Of a DNA stretch of 64,000 nucleotides, positions 33,601 through 47,000 are shown one piece after another. This DNA is from Nereocystis luetkeana (lineage: Eukaryota; Sar; Phaeophyceae; Laminariales; Laminariaceae): contig JARUPZ010000021.1 of the NCBI GenBank assembly GCA_031213475.1, positions 6,858,438 through 6,922,437 of the forward strand, in the 5' to 3' direction. The stretch's first letter is position 1. Each line of letters begins with the position of its first letter. The translations under genes were made by a program, and so were the position numbers. The notes under the pieces are model-generated. The model was not told where the DNA came from, ran no database searches, and worked only from the letters and a program-made list of their open reading frames with translations.

Positions 33601-36600
33601 GATGTATAGGGGCCATTTGTGTGAAAAGTATAAATACAAGAGGTATTATAGAAATGGCCACGAGTGGTACATCATTTAATAGATACGGTTGTGCAGTGCG
33701 AGACCTGACCGGTACAGAAAGATGACGAGGCGCCTACACGCACGCAGGACCTGGAAGGTCCACGTAGTGTGTGGATTAGCAAAAGCAAACCGAGTAGTCG
33801 TACATATATTGTGAATCGGCGGTTTTTGTAAATCCTTCTTGTGTTGAAAAAAAAAATGGTGTGTTCTCGACTAATTCTTTACCTGGTAGCTTTTTTTAAT
33901 CTGTTGTTAAAAGAAAATTTTCAACTCGACGACAATCGCAGCAAAGGGCTGCCGACCGATTGACCAGATAGACGCGGGAGCGCGAGGGGGGAGGGGGGGG
34001 GATCCCCTGATGTTCAACACAAGGCCTCTCTTACCCCCCCTCGTATACACCCTCACGCGTATATACCCCCACCCCCACCCTCACCTTTTGCCGGTATTCC
34101 TCACCCTTTCGCACAAGAAGGCGCCCGCTCTTGACCCCTTTTAGAACCTCAGTCCCGTTTTGGGGGCAAACTACTTGAAATTTGAGTGGTCTGTCCCCAA
34201 AACGGGACTGCGGTTCTAAAAGGGTTAAGAAATTCGGTCGAAATTTGAAAAAAGAAAAAAAGAAAAAAAAAAAAGGAGGCTCGTTCTCTCACGAAAATTA
34301 AGAAACTTGATCGAAGAAACGGTGCTCAGGGCCGGGCGCAATACCCGTATACCAACTACTGCTGTAGAATGCTAACGCGACGTAGTAAGCTGGCCTTCGC
34401 ACAACAGTGGCAAAAAACTAAAGCAAGGAATTGAGCCTCGACGCCAAAAAACAAAAAAATAGGTTTCTTGCTGCTATTACGGGGGGCCATAGTTAATAGG
34501 ACCAAATATTGTTCGTAAAAACGGTTAAATAGATACGTTTTCATGTACACCATAGGTCCTATTAACTATGGCCCCCCGTAATAATAGTGGGCTACCCTTA
34601 CCCCACACCCCGGCCTACCCCCCCCCCCCCCCCCCCCCCCCTCCGTCTCGAAAGGGATGCGCAGTCAACGGTGAAATGATTAAGGCAAACAGCAAATGAG
34701 TACGCCCCCCCCCCCCCGCCCCCCCCCCCCCCCCCCTCCACACCGCCATTCTCACAGCCACCCCCACCCCCTTACCCCACCCCTCCCACAGCCGCATCAT
34801 ACCTCCCATTTTCCGCGAGAATTTCCTCGAGCAGAGGTCCCTGGCGCTTGACACTGGACTCGATCTCGTCTCTGAAAGGCGCTAAGGCCTGGAGGGCGTG
34901 CTCAATCGCGGCGGTGTAAGCCTCGGGACCGCCGCCACCCGCGCGGCCAGCGTAAGCTAGCTCGGTCGCGACGTTCCTACGGCAAAGTGAACGGGAGAAA
35001 AAAAAAACGGAACAGGATCACACAAAAAACAGAGAAAAAAGCTTGAAAAAAAAAAAAAAAAAAAAAAGGGAAAAAGGAATTGCACACAAAAGCAGGGAAA
35101 AAGTAAAAGAACGAGCAACATATGTCGTGTATGTCGCGTCTCGAAAACACTAGCGCAATTCCAAAGGGCTGTACATTTCCAAATGGTTATACAACCTCCT
35201 CCTCCTCCCCTCAGGGCTGTACATTTCCAAATGGTCATACAACCTCCTCCTCCTCCCTCCTCTCCTTCCCCTCGTTCTCCTCGTTCTCCTCGCCGTCCTC
35301 AGTCTCCTCCTCTCCGTCCTCATTATTCCTCCTCCACCCCGTCCTCCTCGGCTTCCCATTCCTCCTCACCCCCCCCTCCCCCCCTCCTTCTGCTTCTCCT
35401 CCCTCTCCTCCCCGTCCTCTTTTTCATCATCGCCCTCCCCCGTCTTTCTCGCCCCCCTCCCCCTCCTCTTCCTGCTCCTTCCCCCCCTCCTCCCCCTCCG
35501 CCCACGTTCCGGAAAAAAAAAAAAACTGCACAAGTACTTACATCTCCGCCTGCCTGTTCTGGATCACGTAGGTCCCGGGGCACTCGCCTACGCTTCTGAT
35601 CTAGGTTTTTGCACGGTGTTTAGCATGGCATACAACAACCCGTACAGCTACAAAAGACAACCATGGCGGAGGGCCAGAGTAATCAGGACCCATCACATGC
35701 ACAAAAACCTAAATATTGCAATATTTTTACCCAAGCATATCTGGTCCCGATTTCTATTTTCCCCCATAATTTGTATGACGGTTAAGATTCCCGAAAAGTC
35801 AGGTGGATTGTGGCTATAAACAGGTGGCTTAGGCTATCAACAGGATTTGGTTTGAATGCCGCTTAAATAGTACCTGGTATGGCGTACCACTCTCTCTCCC
35901 AAACATATGAGGACCGTTTTGATCGAATGTTGAGAAAAAAAACGGCCCTTTCTAACTTCCCTTGGTTGTATTCCAGAGCACCAGGTACGACTTGAAAAAA
36001 AAAACACACACATAAATAGTGGAGTGCATCACAAATGGTTGATACATACAGCATGACGACTATCAATAACCACGCGGATGACGACCATACATGGAAGGTT
36101 GAGTTGCGACTGCAAATCATGATGACGACCATCATACAAAAGGTCGGAGTAAGACAAGAAAACGATCGCGCGGGTGATGGTATTACATGTAAGGTTGGAT
36201 CATGACTAAAAATCGTAATGTGGGTTATGACAGCAACAAAAGGTTGGATTATTGACAACAGGCTATGGCAGGAAATAATTATAATTGCCTGAAGCCATCT
36301 GGTTCGCTTCTTGGTTGGTTGTACCTGTTCTTGACGAAGTCGTTCGCGGCCGCCAGCTTAGCATCTCGCTCCGCCAGCAGCGTCGCCAGGTCGACGAGCA
36401 AGGCCGACAGGGTTGCCGTCTGTATCTGGCTGCCTACAAATTGGCAAAAAACAACACATGCCCGGGGATGGAGGTGGTACAGGGGAGGTGAGAGCGGGGT
36501 GGTGGGGTGGCGGAGAGCGTAACTCTTAGCCATCCCATAGTAGGGGTGCACCAGAAATTCCTGAGCCCCTCCCATTATGAGCTCAATATATCACCCGATA

Positions 36601-39600
36601 CAATACTTGGAAGAAAAAAAATCGCCCGTGTCACCCGACCGGCACTTGTATACGCTAGTCCTGAAACGAATATACGAGTAATTTTTTCATCCTAACTGGT
36701 AGTTCCTCACTTAAGGAACCCCATCGGTCAGAAACCTTTGGCCCTAAAAGTGCAACCCCTACCGTGGGGTGAGTACTGGCATAATGTTGCTTGCCTTAGT
36801 GATTTGACCATCGACAACGCATCCCTTTCGAGACAGAGAGGGCCTGAGGAGGGGTCGCGCATGAAAATGGCGCTATTTACAACAAGCACAGCTGCACCGT
36901 GCAGCTGCCCAGACGGGCGGGGGAATGGGTCCGATCGTGCAGTGACACCCCTACATACGCCGGACAGATCATGATCTATCTATCTACAGGTACATCATCT
37001 AGATCGTAGCCTGACGTTATGAGATGAGATGCTGCGCAGGATCGGTATACCACAGATCTAACGCTCGAAACCTGTCTCAGACCGCGCAGAATACACAGCT
37101 TCCAGGCGAGCTACTACAGGGGACCATAGTAAATAGGACCATAGTAAATAGGACCAAATGGTGGAAGTAAAAATAGGTAAATGTATAGGTTTTTGTCTGT
37201 ACCGTAGGCCCTATTTAGTATGGCCCCACGTAAATAGTTTGTATTTCGTGTGTTTACACGGGAATCAACGGTCCATCTGTCCGACCTTGTGCCAACTACA
37301 TATCGGTGGTTGTCTGATGCTAAAGGGTACTTATATAGTAACATATATACCAGGTATAGATTATACGCACACCTCGAGTTCCACGTCTTCTGGCGTCGTT
37401 CCTCTCAGCAAGGGATACCGCTATATACGTCATCATGTTAATGTATAAACAGTCTTTATATCTCCGACAAAAAAATCCTCGATGGATCTCACAGCTGAAC
37501 GTTTTTGTCACTTCAAGTTGCCATCAACATTTACAAAAAAAAAAAAAACTCTTTTTTGATGAAACGAACAAGCGTCTCGCATTGTCGCAAGGCTCATTAC
37601 CGCTGTCGTCCGCCCCGGCCCCCTTCCCTGCCGGCATGGCGGCATCCAATCCCGGCCTTGTCAATTCCAGCAGCTCTAACCCCGCCCGGCTAGACGGCTC
37701 CTCGATGCGCCCCATCACCTGGCAGCGTCAAACAGCAGGCCAGGCATACCGCGGCGGCGGCGGCGGCGGTAGTGGTGGTGGTGGGGTGTACTCATCGCAT
37801 GCGTGGCCGTAGTCGAAGGACCATAGCGCTGGGGGGGGGGGGGGGGGGGAGGGTGTACTCGATATCATGCATGGCCGTCGTGGTCGTATGGCCACAGACC
37901 CTCGCATCCCTACAACGCCGGGACGGAGCACGTCGGGTTTTTACCGACCAGTCAGACACTGCTTGTTGCACCAAGCGCGAAGCGAAACGTGGGGTTTCCG
38001 GCGGGCCGCCATGAAGGGTCAGCTACTTTCTACTCAGACCTAAGAACCGTTTGTGTGGGGGGCGCACTTGCATATGGAGGACAGGACACCGTCAATGCCT
38101 TGACACATTTTTAGGTGTGGTCACTTCCAGAGATGGCACTGGCTATGCTACCAGGTATGGAACTGCCTCGTGGGCGCCTTGCCTTGCCATATACCAGGTA
38201 CGCACTACGCGATACGACCGTTCCCCGCGTGCGGGGGGGAGTAAAGGTTCTCCACTCCGCAACAAAATGGTCTAGATAACTCGATCGCCAGCCGTGACCG
38301 ACCGCCAAAAAAAAAAAAAAAAACTTGAAAAAAGTACCCTGGTTTTCTACAGTTGTCGTTGCCAACCGACGACAACCCCAACCTTTATAGTGAATATCCT
38401 ACTGCTACACCTAACACCTAACACCCAACACCAGCAAGAAGCATCCCGTGTGGGCAGCGGCTGCCTTTTATGGCATACCCTGGTGCCTGGTAGGCAGCGA
38501 ATTAATTTGCGTTCAACCCTGTAACGATTTTGCAGAGAAAACGTACACACCCCGCTAATTACCACACGAAGCGGTGCGAATATCAATTTTAAGGAAAATT
38601 TCGATCTCAAAGATTCGTTCTATTCTTATTTTTTTCCGTCGTAGATCGGGAGGGGGGGGGGGGGTACTCATTTGTTGCTTGCCTTAGTCGTTCGGCCATT
38701 GACCCCGGATCCCTTTCGAGACGGAGCACCGTTCCTGCGATAGAGGGAACACTTTATCACCAAAACATTTAATGACCTACGGCAAATGGTTCTGGGCAGA
38801 CACGTCCATGATTTGTATGATACGTACGATCTGTACGATCGGTATGATCTGTATGATCTGTATGATCTGTATGATATGTGCGATCGGTATGATCTCTAGG
38901 CTCTGTAATATCTAGATCGTGTTGACAGGTGGGGGGGGCGTAGTATGTGCATTATTCAGTACGCACAGCTCCCCTGCACAACATGTCATGACGGCCCATA
39001 TGTCATCAATGAATGCTCTCCATCCTCTATATTAGGGTCTAATGTAAATGGACACAGTAGATTATCTAGATGATCCACCGCAGGATCTAGATGATCTACT
39101 GTAGATAATATAGATGATCTACCGCAGGATCTATATTATCTACTGTAGATGATCTAGATCATCTGCCGCTCGATCTGGATGATCTATCGCAGGATCCGGA
39201 TGATCTACAGCAGGATCTAACTGATCTACTATAGATGATCTAGATGATACACTGGTTGGTACCTTCGCGTCCGCCGTTTTGGCGGTCCTCCACAGCCCTC
39301 TGTAGTGCTCAACATCCCTGCGCAGGTCTCTGGAGAGCTCCGCCGTGGACATGCCTTCGTACTCTCCAGAATACCGCTTGCGGAACCTGGAAACCCGGCC
39401 CGTGTTGGCGACGCACGCACGCACGCAAATATATACATACACAGCAGCATACACGAAAATGATCTACATCAGTAGATCGCCATGTATCCCAACTGTGAAA
39501 AGTGGCGAACCAAAGGCGCACATAAGCACCCATCGTCAAGCCGCACGTCTTCATCCATACCCACCTTACTCACACGTCTTCATCAAGTAGAACCCGTTCA

Positions 39601-42600
39601 AACCGTAGCCGTGAGTGGCCGATACCCAACTCTGGAAGCTAGGAGATACATCGGGGTCGCTTGTCCTCCACTCCCACACGTACGTACGTGTGTGTTGTGT
39701 CTTGTCTTGACATTAAATCGTCCTTTCTCTCTATTAATAATCAGCTTCATCAGCACAATACACCCGGTGTCCGTCCTGACTCCTTTCCAGCGAAAGGTCT
39801 ATCTACTGCCATTCGACTTGGCGATGGACAGGTAGTAGATGATACCTGTACCCAGTTTTTACAACTTGCGCAGTACGATAGAGTGTGTCGGCCTCCGCTC
39901 AACATTTTTTTTATGTTGGTGGGTGCTACGGCCTACTGCGGGTATCGAGGTGTATGATGGAGCTCCCTCAAGCGAAGACCCTCAGAAGGCAAATCTAGTA
40001 CCAGGTAAGTGCTACCCTTAGAAGGCATATATGGTATCGGGTAAGCGCTGCCTGTACTGAGCACGGTGCTCCGTCGCGAAAGGAACGCGTGGTCGATGGT
40101 CAAATGACTGAGGCAAGCAACAAGTGTGAGGCATATCTACTAGTAGTAAATGTTACCTTTAAAAGGCATAATCTAGTACCAGGTAAGCGCTACCTCTGCT
40201 GGGCACGGTGCTCCGTCGCCAAAGGGATGCGTGGTCAATGGTCAAATGACTGAGGCAAGCAACAAATGAGCACACACCCCTCCTTCCCTCCCCTCTTAAT
40301 ATACAGTTGCAAACCTCCGATAGATCATGATCTATCTATCTATCTACAGATAGATCATCCAGTTCCTCGGCTGCCGTATTCAGAGGTTGGGCAGGATGTG
40401 CATGTAGTACGGTTCCCGTCCGGCAACATGAGCTGTGGGTCATACAGATCAGGAGGGGATCTATTTGCTCCCAAATAAATCTGAATCGTCGAGTGGGAAT
40501 CGATCATCCGTTCCGGGGTGGTGTGGAAATACTCACGCATCGTCAAGCCGCACGTCTTGGTCCATGGTCCTCTCCACCGTCTCCAGCGTGTTTCGGGCAC
40601 GTTCCGCGGACCCTTCCAGTTCCGTCACCTAAGAAATAAATGAATACAGCACGGCAGCACGGCAGGGCAGTTGTAGTTGTTGGGTTTCTGGCAGTTGCTG
40701 CTGTTGTTGCTGCTGCTGCCGCTGTTGCTGCTGCTGTTGGTGTTAGTAGTATTTTCGCCTCCACTAGGTTTGCGCCTGCGTATGATAGCGTTCAGCGTTT
40801 CCCACTTCCTGACTCTGCTCCGGATGGTGCAAGGCACATCTACAGTACCCTCCATATAATATGATCTGCAGGCGGCTTACACTGCCGCGCGGGACTACAG
40901 GAGTACCACCCGCATCATATACTGTAAGGACATGTTTCCTGGGTTGGATCTGCCCGAAAAGGCAAATCCTGCACAACCTCTCACAGCGGCAGGTGAGGGG
41001 CTAGATAATATATCTGTAGATCATGATATATCTGATCTATCTGATCTATACCCGTACTTTTCAGCGAGAGAACAAAAAAAAACTCACAAAAGGAATTACC
41101 ATGGACGACTACAAAACAACGCAGCCGATATTACAACATAAAAAACGGAACAAACCACCACCGGCACGGTGGGCGTCTGTCGACTCGAGTGGACTGCAAA
41201 TCAAAACACGTTCACACCTTGGACAGATCACAGACGCCCATACAGTGATCTACACCTTCCCTTTCAGGACAGATATATAGATTCCTGATCTGTATGATCT
41301 GTATGATCCACAGATCATGTTCCCGGGTGGGAGCCATTTGATCTGTACGATACCTACCCTGCACCTGACGGCAGGCTAGGACCCATACCAAGTGTGCACC
41401 CTCTGTGATACTACAGTACGCCCGAAGTTGGACCCTTTAGGGCTGCTTTAAGTTCTTAAAAAAAAAAAAATGCGCGCCAGCTGTGTGAGTTCAACCGATC
41501 GGTCGATACTCTTCTGAAAGCACCACCACCAGGTATCGACTACAGCCGTATAGAGATGCACATCTGAGGTCCGGCCCAATCGACGGCTGTTCGAGGACCT
41601 GGCCCCGCTGTTCTCTTCAGCTTTTATTAATAGTACACGTGACACTTGGCTCTTTCAAGAAGATTTTTCATGCCGCGTCGTTTTCCCCGTTGCTACTGTG
41701 GTTCTTCACTCTGTACAGCCTCTATACATACCTTCTCCTTGAGTTCGATCAGGCCCCCGCCCCCCTGCTTGACAGTCTGGACCTTCTTCCAGACAGACTC
41801 AGGAACGCCTCCGACGCTCTCGTGGGCCTCCACCGCCCCCGGCAGCCCCACCTGAATCAAGGCAGAAATCGGGGGGGGGGGGGGAGGGGAACCAAAAAAA
41901 TACAGAAACAGAAGAGTCAGCAGCACAGAAACAGCAAACCACACGGGAGACAAGAAACACAAGAACACACAAGAGACAGAAACACACGAACACACAAACA
42001 CACAACAGACAGAAACACAAAAACACGCGAAAGAGAGAGAGACGAACACCAAAAGCACACGAGAGACAGGAACACATAAACAACAACCAGACACGAAAAA
42101 CACGTAATACACACAGATACCACTCGGTCCGGAATGTAATACGAGAGAGGAATGCTTATTTGCTGCTTTGGTGTCAACAATCACAGCAACACCCAGACGG
42201 TCCGGTCGTGTACCAGGTATCCGGGTAGAGCGGTACCGTATCACACAGGGTGGTAAGATAACACACCCCCCTTGACATAGGGGGAGAGTGCAAACGCCGA
42301 GCGATGCATGCGTCTATGGAAAACGGTGTCGACCTGAGATATCTCCAGGGCCACCATGTTCGTTGACGGTATGTTATCACCCGTGTGATACGGTGTTGTC
42401 TTATCACCCGTGTGATACGGTGTTATGTTATCACCCGTGTGATCCGGTAGTGTCATCCTATCACCCGTGTGATACGGTAGTGTCATCCTATCACCCGTGT
42501 GATACGGCGTTATCGTATCACCCGTTACCACGGTGTTATGTTACCACCCGTGTGATACGGTGTCATCATATCACCCCTGTGATACGTTGTTATCCCATGC

Positions 42601-43999
42601 AGGAGAACGGACGCGCGAAAATACAGACAACACTGACTGAGAAACGTATCCCCTTCCCCCCTTGTCTACAAAACTCACCGCGGCGAGCTGGCTCCTAGCG
42701 ACGGTGCTGTTCTCCTTGGCCAGAGCATCCAGCGACACGACGGCCGACGCCTCTTTCTTCTTGTACTCCTCGAGGGCAGCCTTAGCGCTCTTAGACAGGA
42801 GGCCGTCAAACAGGGGGCCTCCCTCTTGACTCGCAGGAGCTGTGCAATACGCACGAAAACAAACAAAGAACAAAACGAGCAAATCGAGTAGTGGGATAGG
42901 GGAGGGTTTGCGAAGGACGCGGGGAGGCGGGGGGGGGGGGGGGGGTTGAGGGGCGAAGAGCAGGGCGATGCCACCTTACCGGGGCGGTGCCTCATTTTAT
43001 GAGAGCTCTGCCTTACAGGGGAGGCGGCTTCTGTCTTTCTAAGCTCCTACTCGTAACATGAGGAGCTCAACATCTCACCCGAAAAAAGGTTCGCGCTTCC
43101 AGATGGTTTAGAACCGCAGTCCCGTTTTGGGGACAAATTACTTGAAATTTGAGTGGTTTGTCCCCAACAACGGGGCTGCGGTTCTAAAAGGGTTAAGAAC
43201 GCACCAAGCATACCTGGTTACGTTCATTCTTATCGGAGAGCGTTTTTTTCATAAATTCCAAAGTTTGGGAAAAATTGGAGATACGTATCAATCTACGGAG
43301 GCGTGTTCTGTCACTATTCGTGAAATTCTCCAGAAGCAAAAAAAAAAAGCTCGTTGAATTTCACAAATTTGGAAAAAAAAAAATCAGGAAAATATGGAAG
43401 ATTGAAAAATTGCCCGAAAAAAATGTCGAAAAAATGGGGAAAAAGGCTCTCCGATAAGAATGACCCCAAGAGTTTATTACTACTGCTGTGGCCCCGGGTC
43501 TGAGTCACTACTAGGATAGATAGATGAAAAAGGACCAATATATTATCAATAAGTGGAATGAAGAAAAAAACACAAGTTGTTGTGGGTGGAGAGGGTAGGG
43601 GGCACAAGCATGAGCGAAACAAAAAAAAGGGAAGTAGGAAAAGTAACCAGAGCACAACCAATGAACAAACGAAAAAAGGGAGGGAGGCAAAAGCGGGGGA
43701 GCGGGGGGGGCAACAGCAACGAACGCAACCCCATACGCCCGAGAAAAAAGACGGGTCGTTTGCAGGAACAGTTGAACAGACTCAAACGTAGTGCAACATT
43801 TATGGCATGATTGGCTCTATGATACGTTGCAGGAAACGTTGAACGGGTTCAAATGCAGAGCAACATATTTGGCACAATTTGGCAAAACATTTAATTTGTC
43901 ACTCATATATTGCCAGCATGCAGACATACATGAACAGATATCGCGGCCAAGCAATACACGAAAGAACAAGCAGACAGGCAGGACAGACAAAACAGACAA

Positions 44000-44034
<35 letters not shown>

Positions 44035-47000
44035 GTAACTAACGACAACACTAACTCGACTACGAACAAAAAAAAAAAACTATAAAAACAAACAAAAAAC
44101 TAGGACAAAATAACTCAGGCGAACGCCCCGCATTTTCCCCCAACAAACCTGCAAGCGGTCGCTGCACAAAGGGGACGGGCTTCACCATCCCCGCCCCCGC
44201 AACATCCTTCAGCGTAGCCTGGCTCGGCACTGGCTCAAGGTATATGGTGGCGTTATCCTTAATCCTAGACGCCATTGACTTCACGATCGTGCCCTTCAGC
44301 GTTTCCGCCGACGTGGTAAAGGTTGCAGACAGGGAGTTCCTAGCGAGCCACGAGGCGTAAGGAAAGAAACAACAGCGAAGCAGCGTGCAGCGTGGGGGAG
44401 GGGGGGGGGGGGGGGGGGTTGAGGGTAGGGTAAAGGGTGGCGCTATGATACCCTTGTAACCCTAGAAGTCATCGGCTTCGCGATTCTTTCGGTCATGTGC
44501 TGTACAAAAACAGAAAGGTCACTCGGAATTAATCTGGTTTGCCCTCTGAACAAGAACGCACTCCTCAAGGAGCTCCTCGAAGAAGGCATTTCCGCCGGCG
44601 AGGTAAAGGTGCCAGACAGGGAATTCCCAGTGATCCGCGAGGCGGAATACAGGGAAAACAGTTCGTAATAGGTTGCGCAGGGTCGGGCGGGGGATAGGGT
44701 GGGGTGGGAAATCGTGGGGGTGGGTGGCGGGGGGGGGGAGGGGCTGGTCACTACCAGGTACATCGTTAAATAATCGAATCATTAACTCAATAGATTGACT
44801 AATGAATGACTTCAGAGATCATCCAAGCGAACAGCGCCGCCCGTCCGCGCGTTCCACCAGAAGGGTGCTGTGTGTGATGAGCCTCAGGAGAAAGCAACGG
44901 CGCTATGAAATACAGTCAGTATCGCTACGTGAGCAACCAAAAGCCCAAGCGCGACATCATGCCAACACCACCGCCCACACCTGTAGACGCGCATATTGGA
45001 GCCCGTCGTCAGTGGTCGCGGACTAGGCTATGGCGATGAGCTAACCCCTTTAGAACTCCAGTCCCGTTTAGGGGACAAGGCACTCAAATTCCAAGTAATT
45101 TGTCCCCAATCGTCCCCAAAACGAGACTGCAGTCCTAAAAGGGTTCATGGCGACGATAACACCACCACCACCACCAACACCACCACCACCAACACCATCA
45201 CCAACACCAACACCAACACCACCAACACCCCCAACACCATCACCACCACCACCGCCACCGCCATCAACACCAACACCACCACCAACACCAACACCAACAC
45301 CACCACCAACACCAACACCAACAAATGCATGCTCACTTGTGGGCTAGGCGGAACGCGTGAGCGAGCAGGTCTGACGACTTCTGCAGCTGCGCCACCTCAA
45401 CACCGTACCCCGAGCCCGTCTCGTCGGCCACATCGTGGAGAGAAACCGACTGCCCAGCCAATCAGAGCACAGCACAAAGAAAACGATAGGAACAGAAAAA
45501 ACAGATGGGGGGGGGGGGGGTGAGAAAAACAATGCGAGGGCCGAAACGAGGAGAAATCAAGAAATAAATGAAGAAGCAAACGAAACAAAAACGTCAGAAT
45601 ATAATCGAGAAAAGCAATCGATACCCTGGTATGTACATACAGCACGAAAACAACACTGGCTGCTTTCTCTTCCAGTCATGTAAAGGGGCTGCTGTTGGGT
45701 TCTCACGTTTCTGTCAGACGGCGCCCTTCTACCGAGGACTGCCCCAAGAAAGGAGTTGCGGTTCTCTCTTGTGCTTTACGGACATAATGTTGAGGTTGTT
45801 GGTGTATATATAGAGAGAGTGCAATGCTAACAGGTCTCAAACGTGTGATCGCAGACCCTTGGCAGGCAGTTCATACGCCGAGCAAACCAACCATTGTGTA
45901 GATGGGCGCGCGCGCACTATTAATAGTGCTGGGTGTAGGACGAGGATCGAATTCGATAAAATACCGATATCCAACAAAAAAAAATAGATACGATACCGAT
46001 AAATATAAAAAATAATAATGAATATGATATACCGATGAACAACAGAAACTACAGTAGTCGGTACGACAACGATACACGAAAAAAAAAACACTACGATACC
46101 GATAAACAACAAAAACTGATCGATACGAGACCAATATACAAAAAAATAACTTGATACGATACCGATAAACAACGAAAAACTAGTCGATACGATACCGATA
46201 AACAACCAAAAACAATCGACATGATCTCAACAAACAAACAAAACTAGTCAACACGATCTCGATACTTGATTCATTGAAGGTTTCGTTCGACATCTTAACA
46301 ACAAAACACGGGGATGCCAGGGGGCGGGTGGAGGGCAAAACACGTTTGATACGAGATATCGAAAGTCCAATAATTCGACATTATACCGAAAAAATCGATA
46401 CGATACCCAACACTTAGAGCGAGCGCACATCGGAGCAGTGGTGGCAAGCAGACTGCGCGAGCACAGAGCACAGAGCACACTTTCGTACGAGCGATACGGA
46501 GGAAGAAAGGTGCTTAGACCTTCAGTTCGAGCTCCATCGTCGTTTCTGAGTAAAATCCGCTTGGACCAATCGAACAATAAAAAGTAGCGTAACGCTTGCA
46601 AACAAATCTTTAACTCACGCCATCTATCCCTCAAAAGCCATTCACCCCTTTCAGCACCGCAGTCCCATAAGTGGGGACAAAGCAGTCCAAGTATAGGTAG
46701 CTTGTCCCCAAAACGGGACCGGGGTCCTAAAAGGGTTTTAGCACAGCACTCCCACATGTGGGGGCAAAGCAGTCAAAATATATAGTAAGTAGCTTGTCCC
46801 CAAAACGGGAATATTAATAGGGTTGAGGGAGGAATCTAGGCCCCCTGTAACCTTCAAGGCTTTGGCCTCCGCAAAAACATCAAAAAGACCCGTTTCCGAA
46901 GAGGATGCGCAGGTGCGGGGGTGGATGAAAACAATTTATTATTGATAAGGCACTTGACCGTAGTGTGGATCATATCATTTTTTTACCACTATTACGGGGG

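Noticed and set aside
32571..33725. Long 384-codon plus-strand ORF and several overlapping Pro/Thr/Gly/Val ORFs
   Set aside because: They are translations of the CAC/CCA microsatellite in ALIX intron 17, open in many frames; the true coding here is exon 17 on the minus strand.
42368..42598. Possible CRISPR or operator array because the unit is palindromic
   Set aside because: Spacers of 5-8 bp are themselves repeated; it is a tandem satellite.
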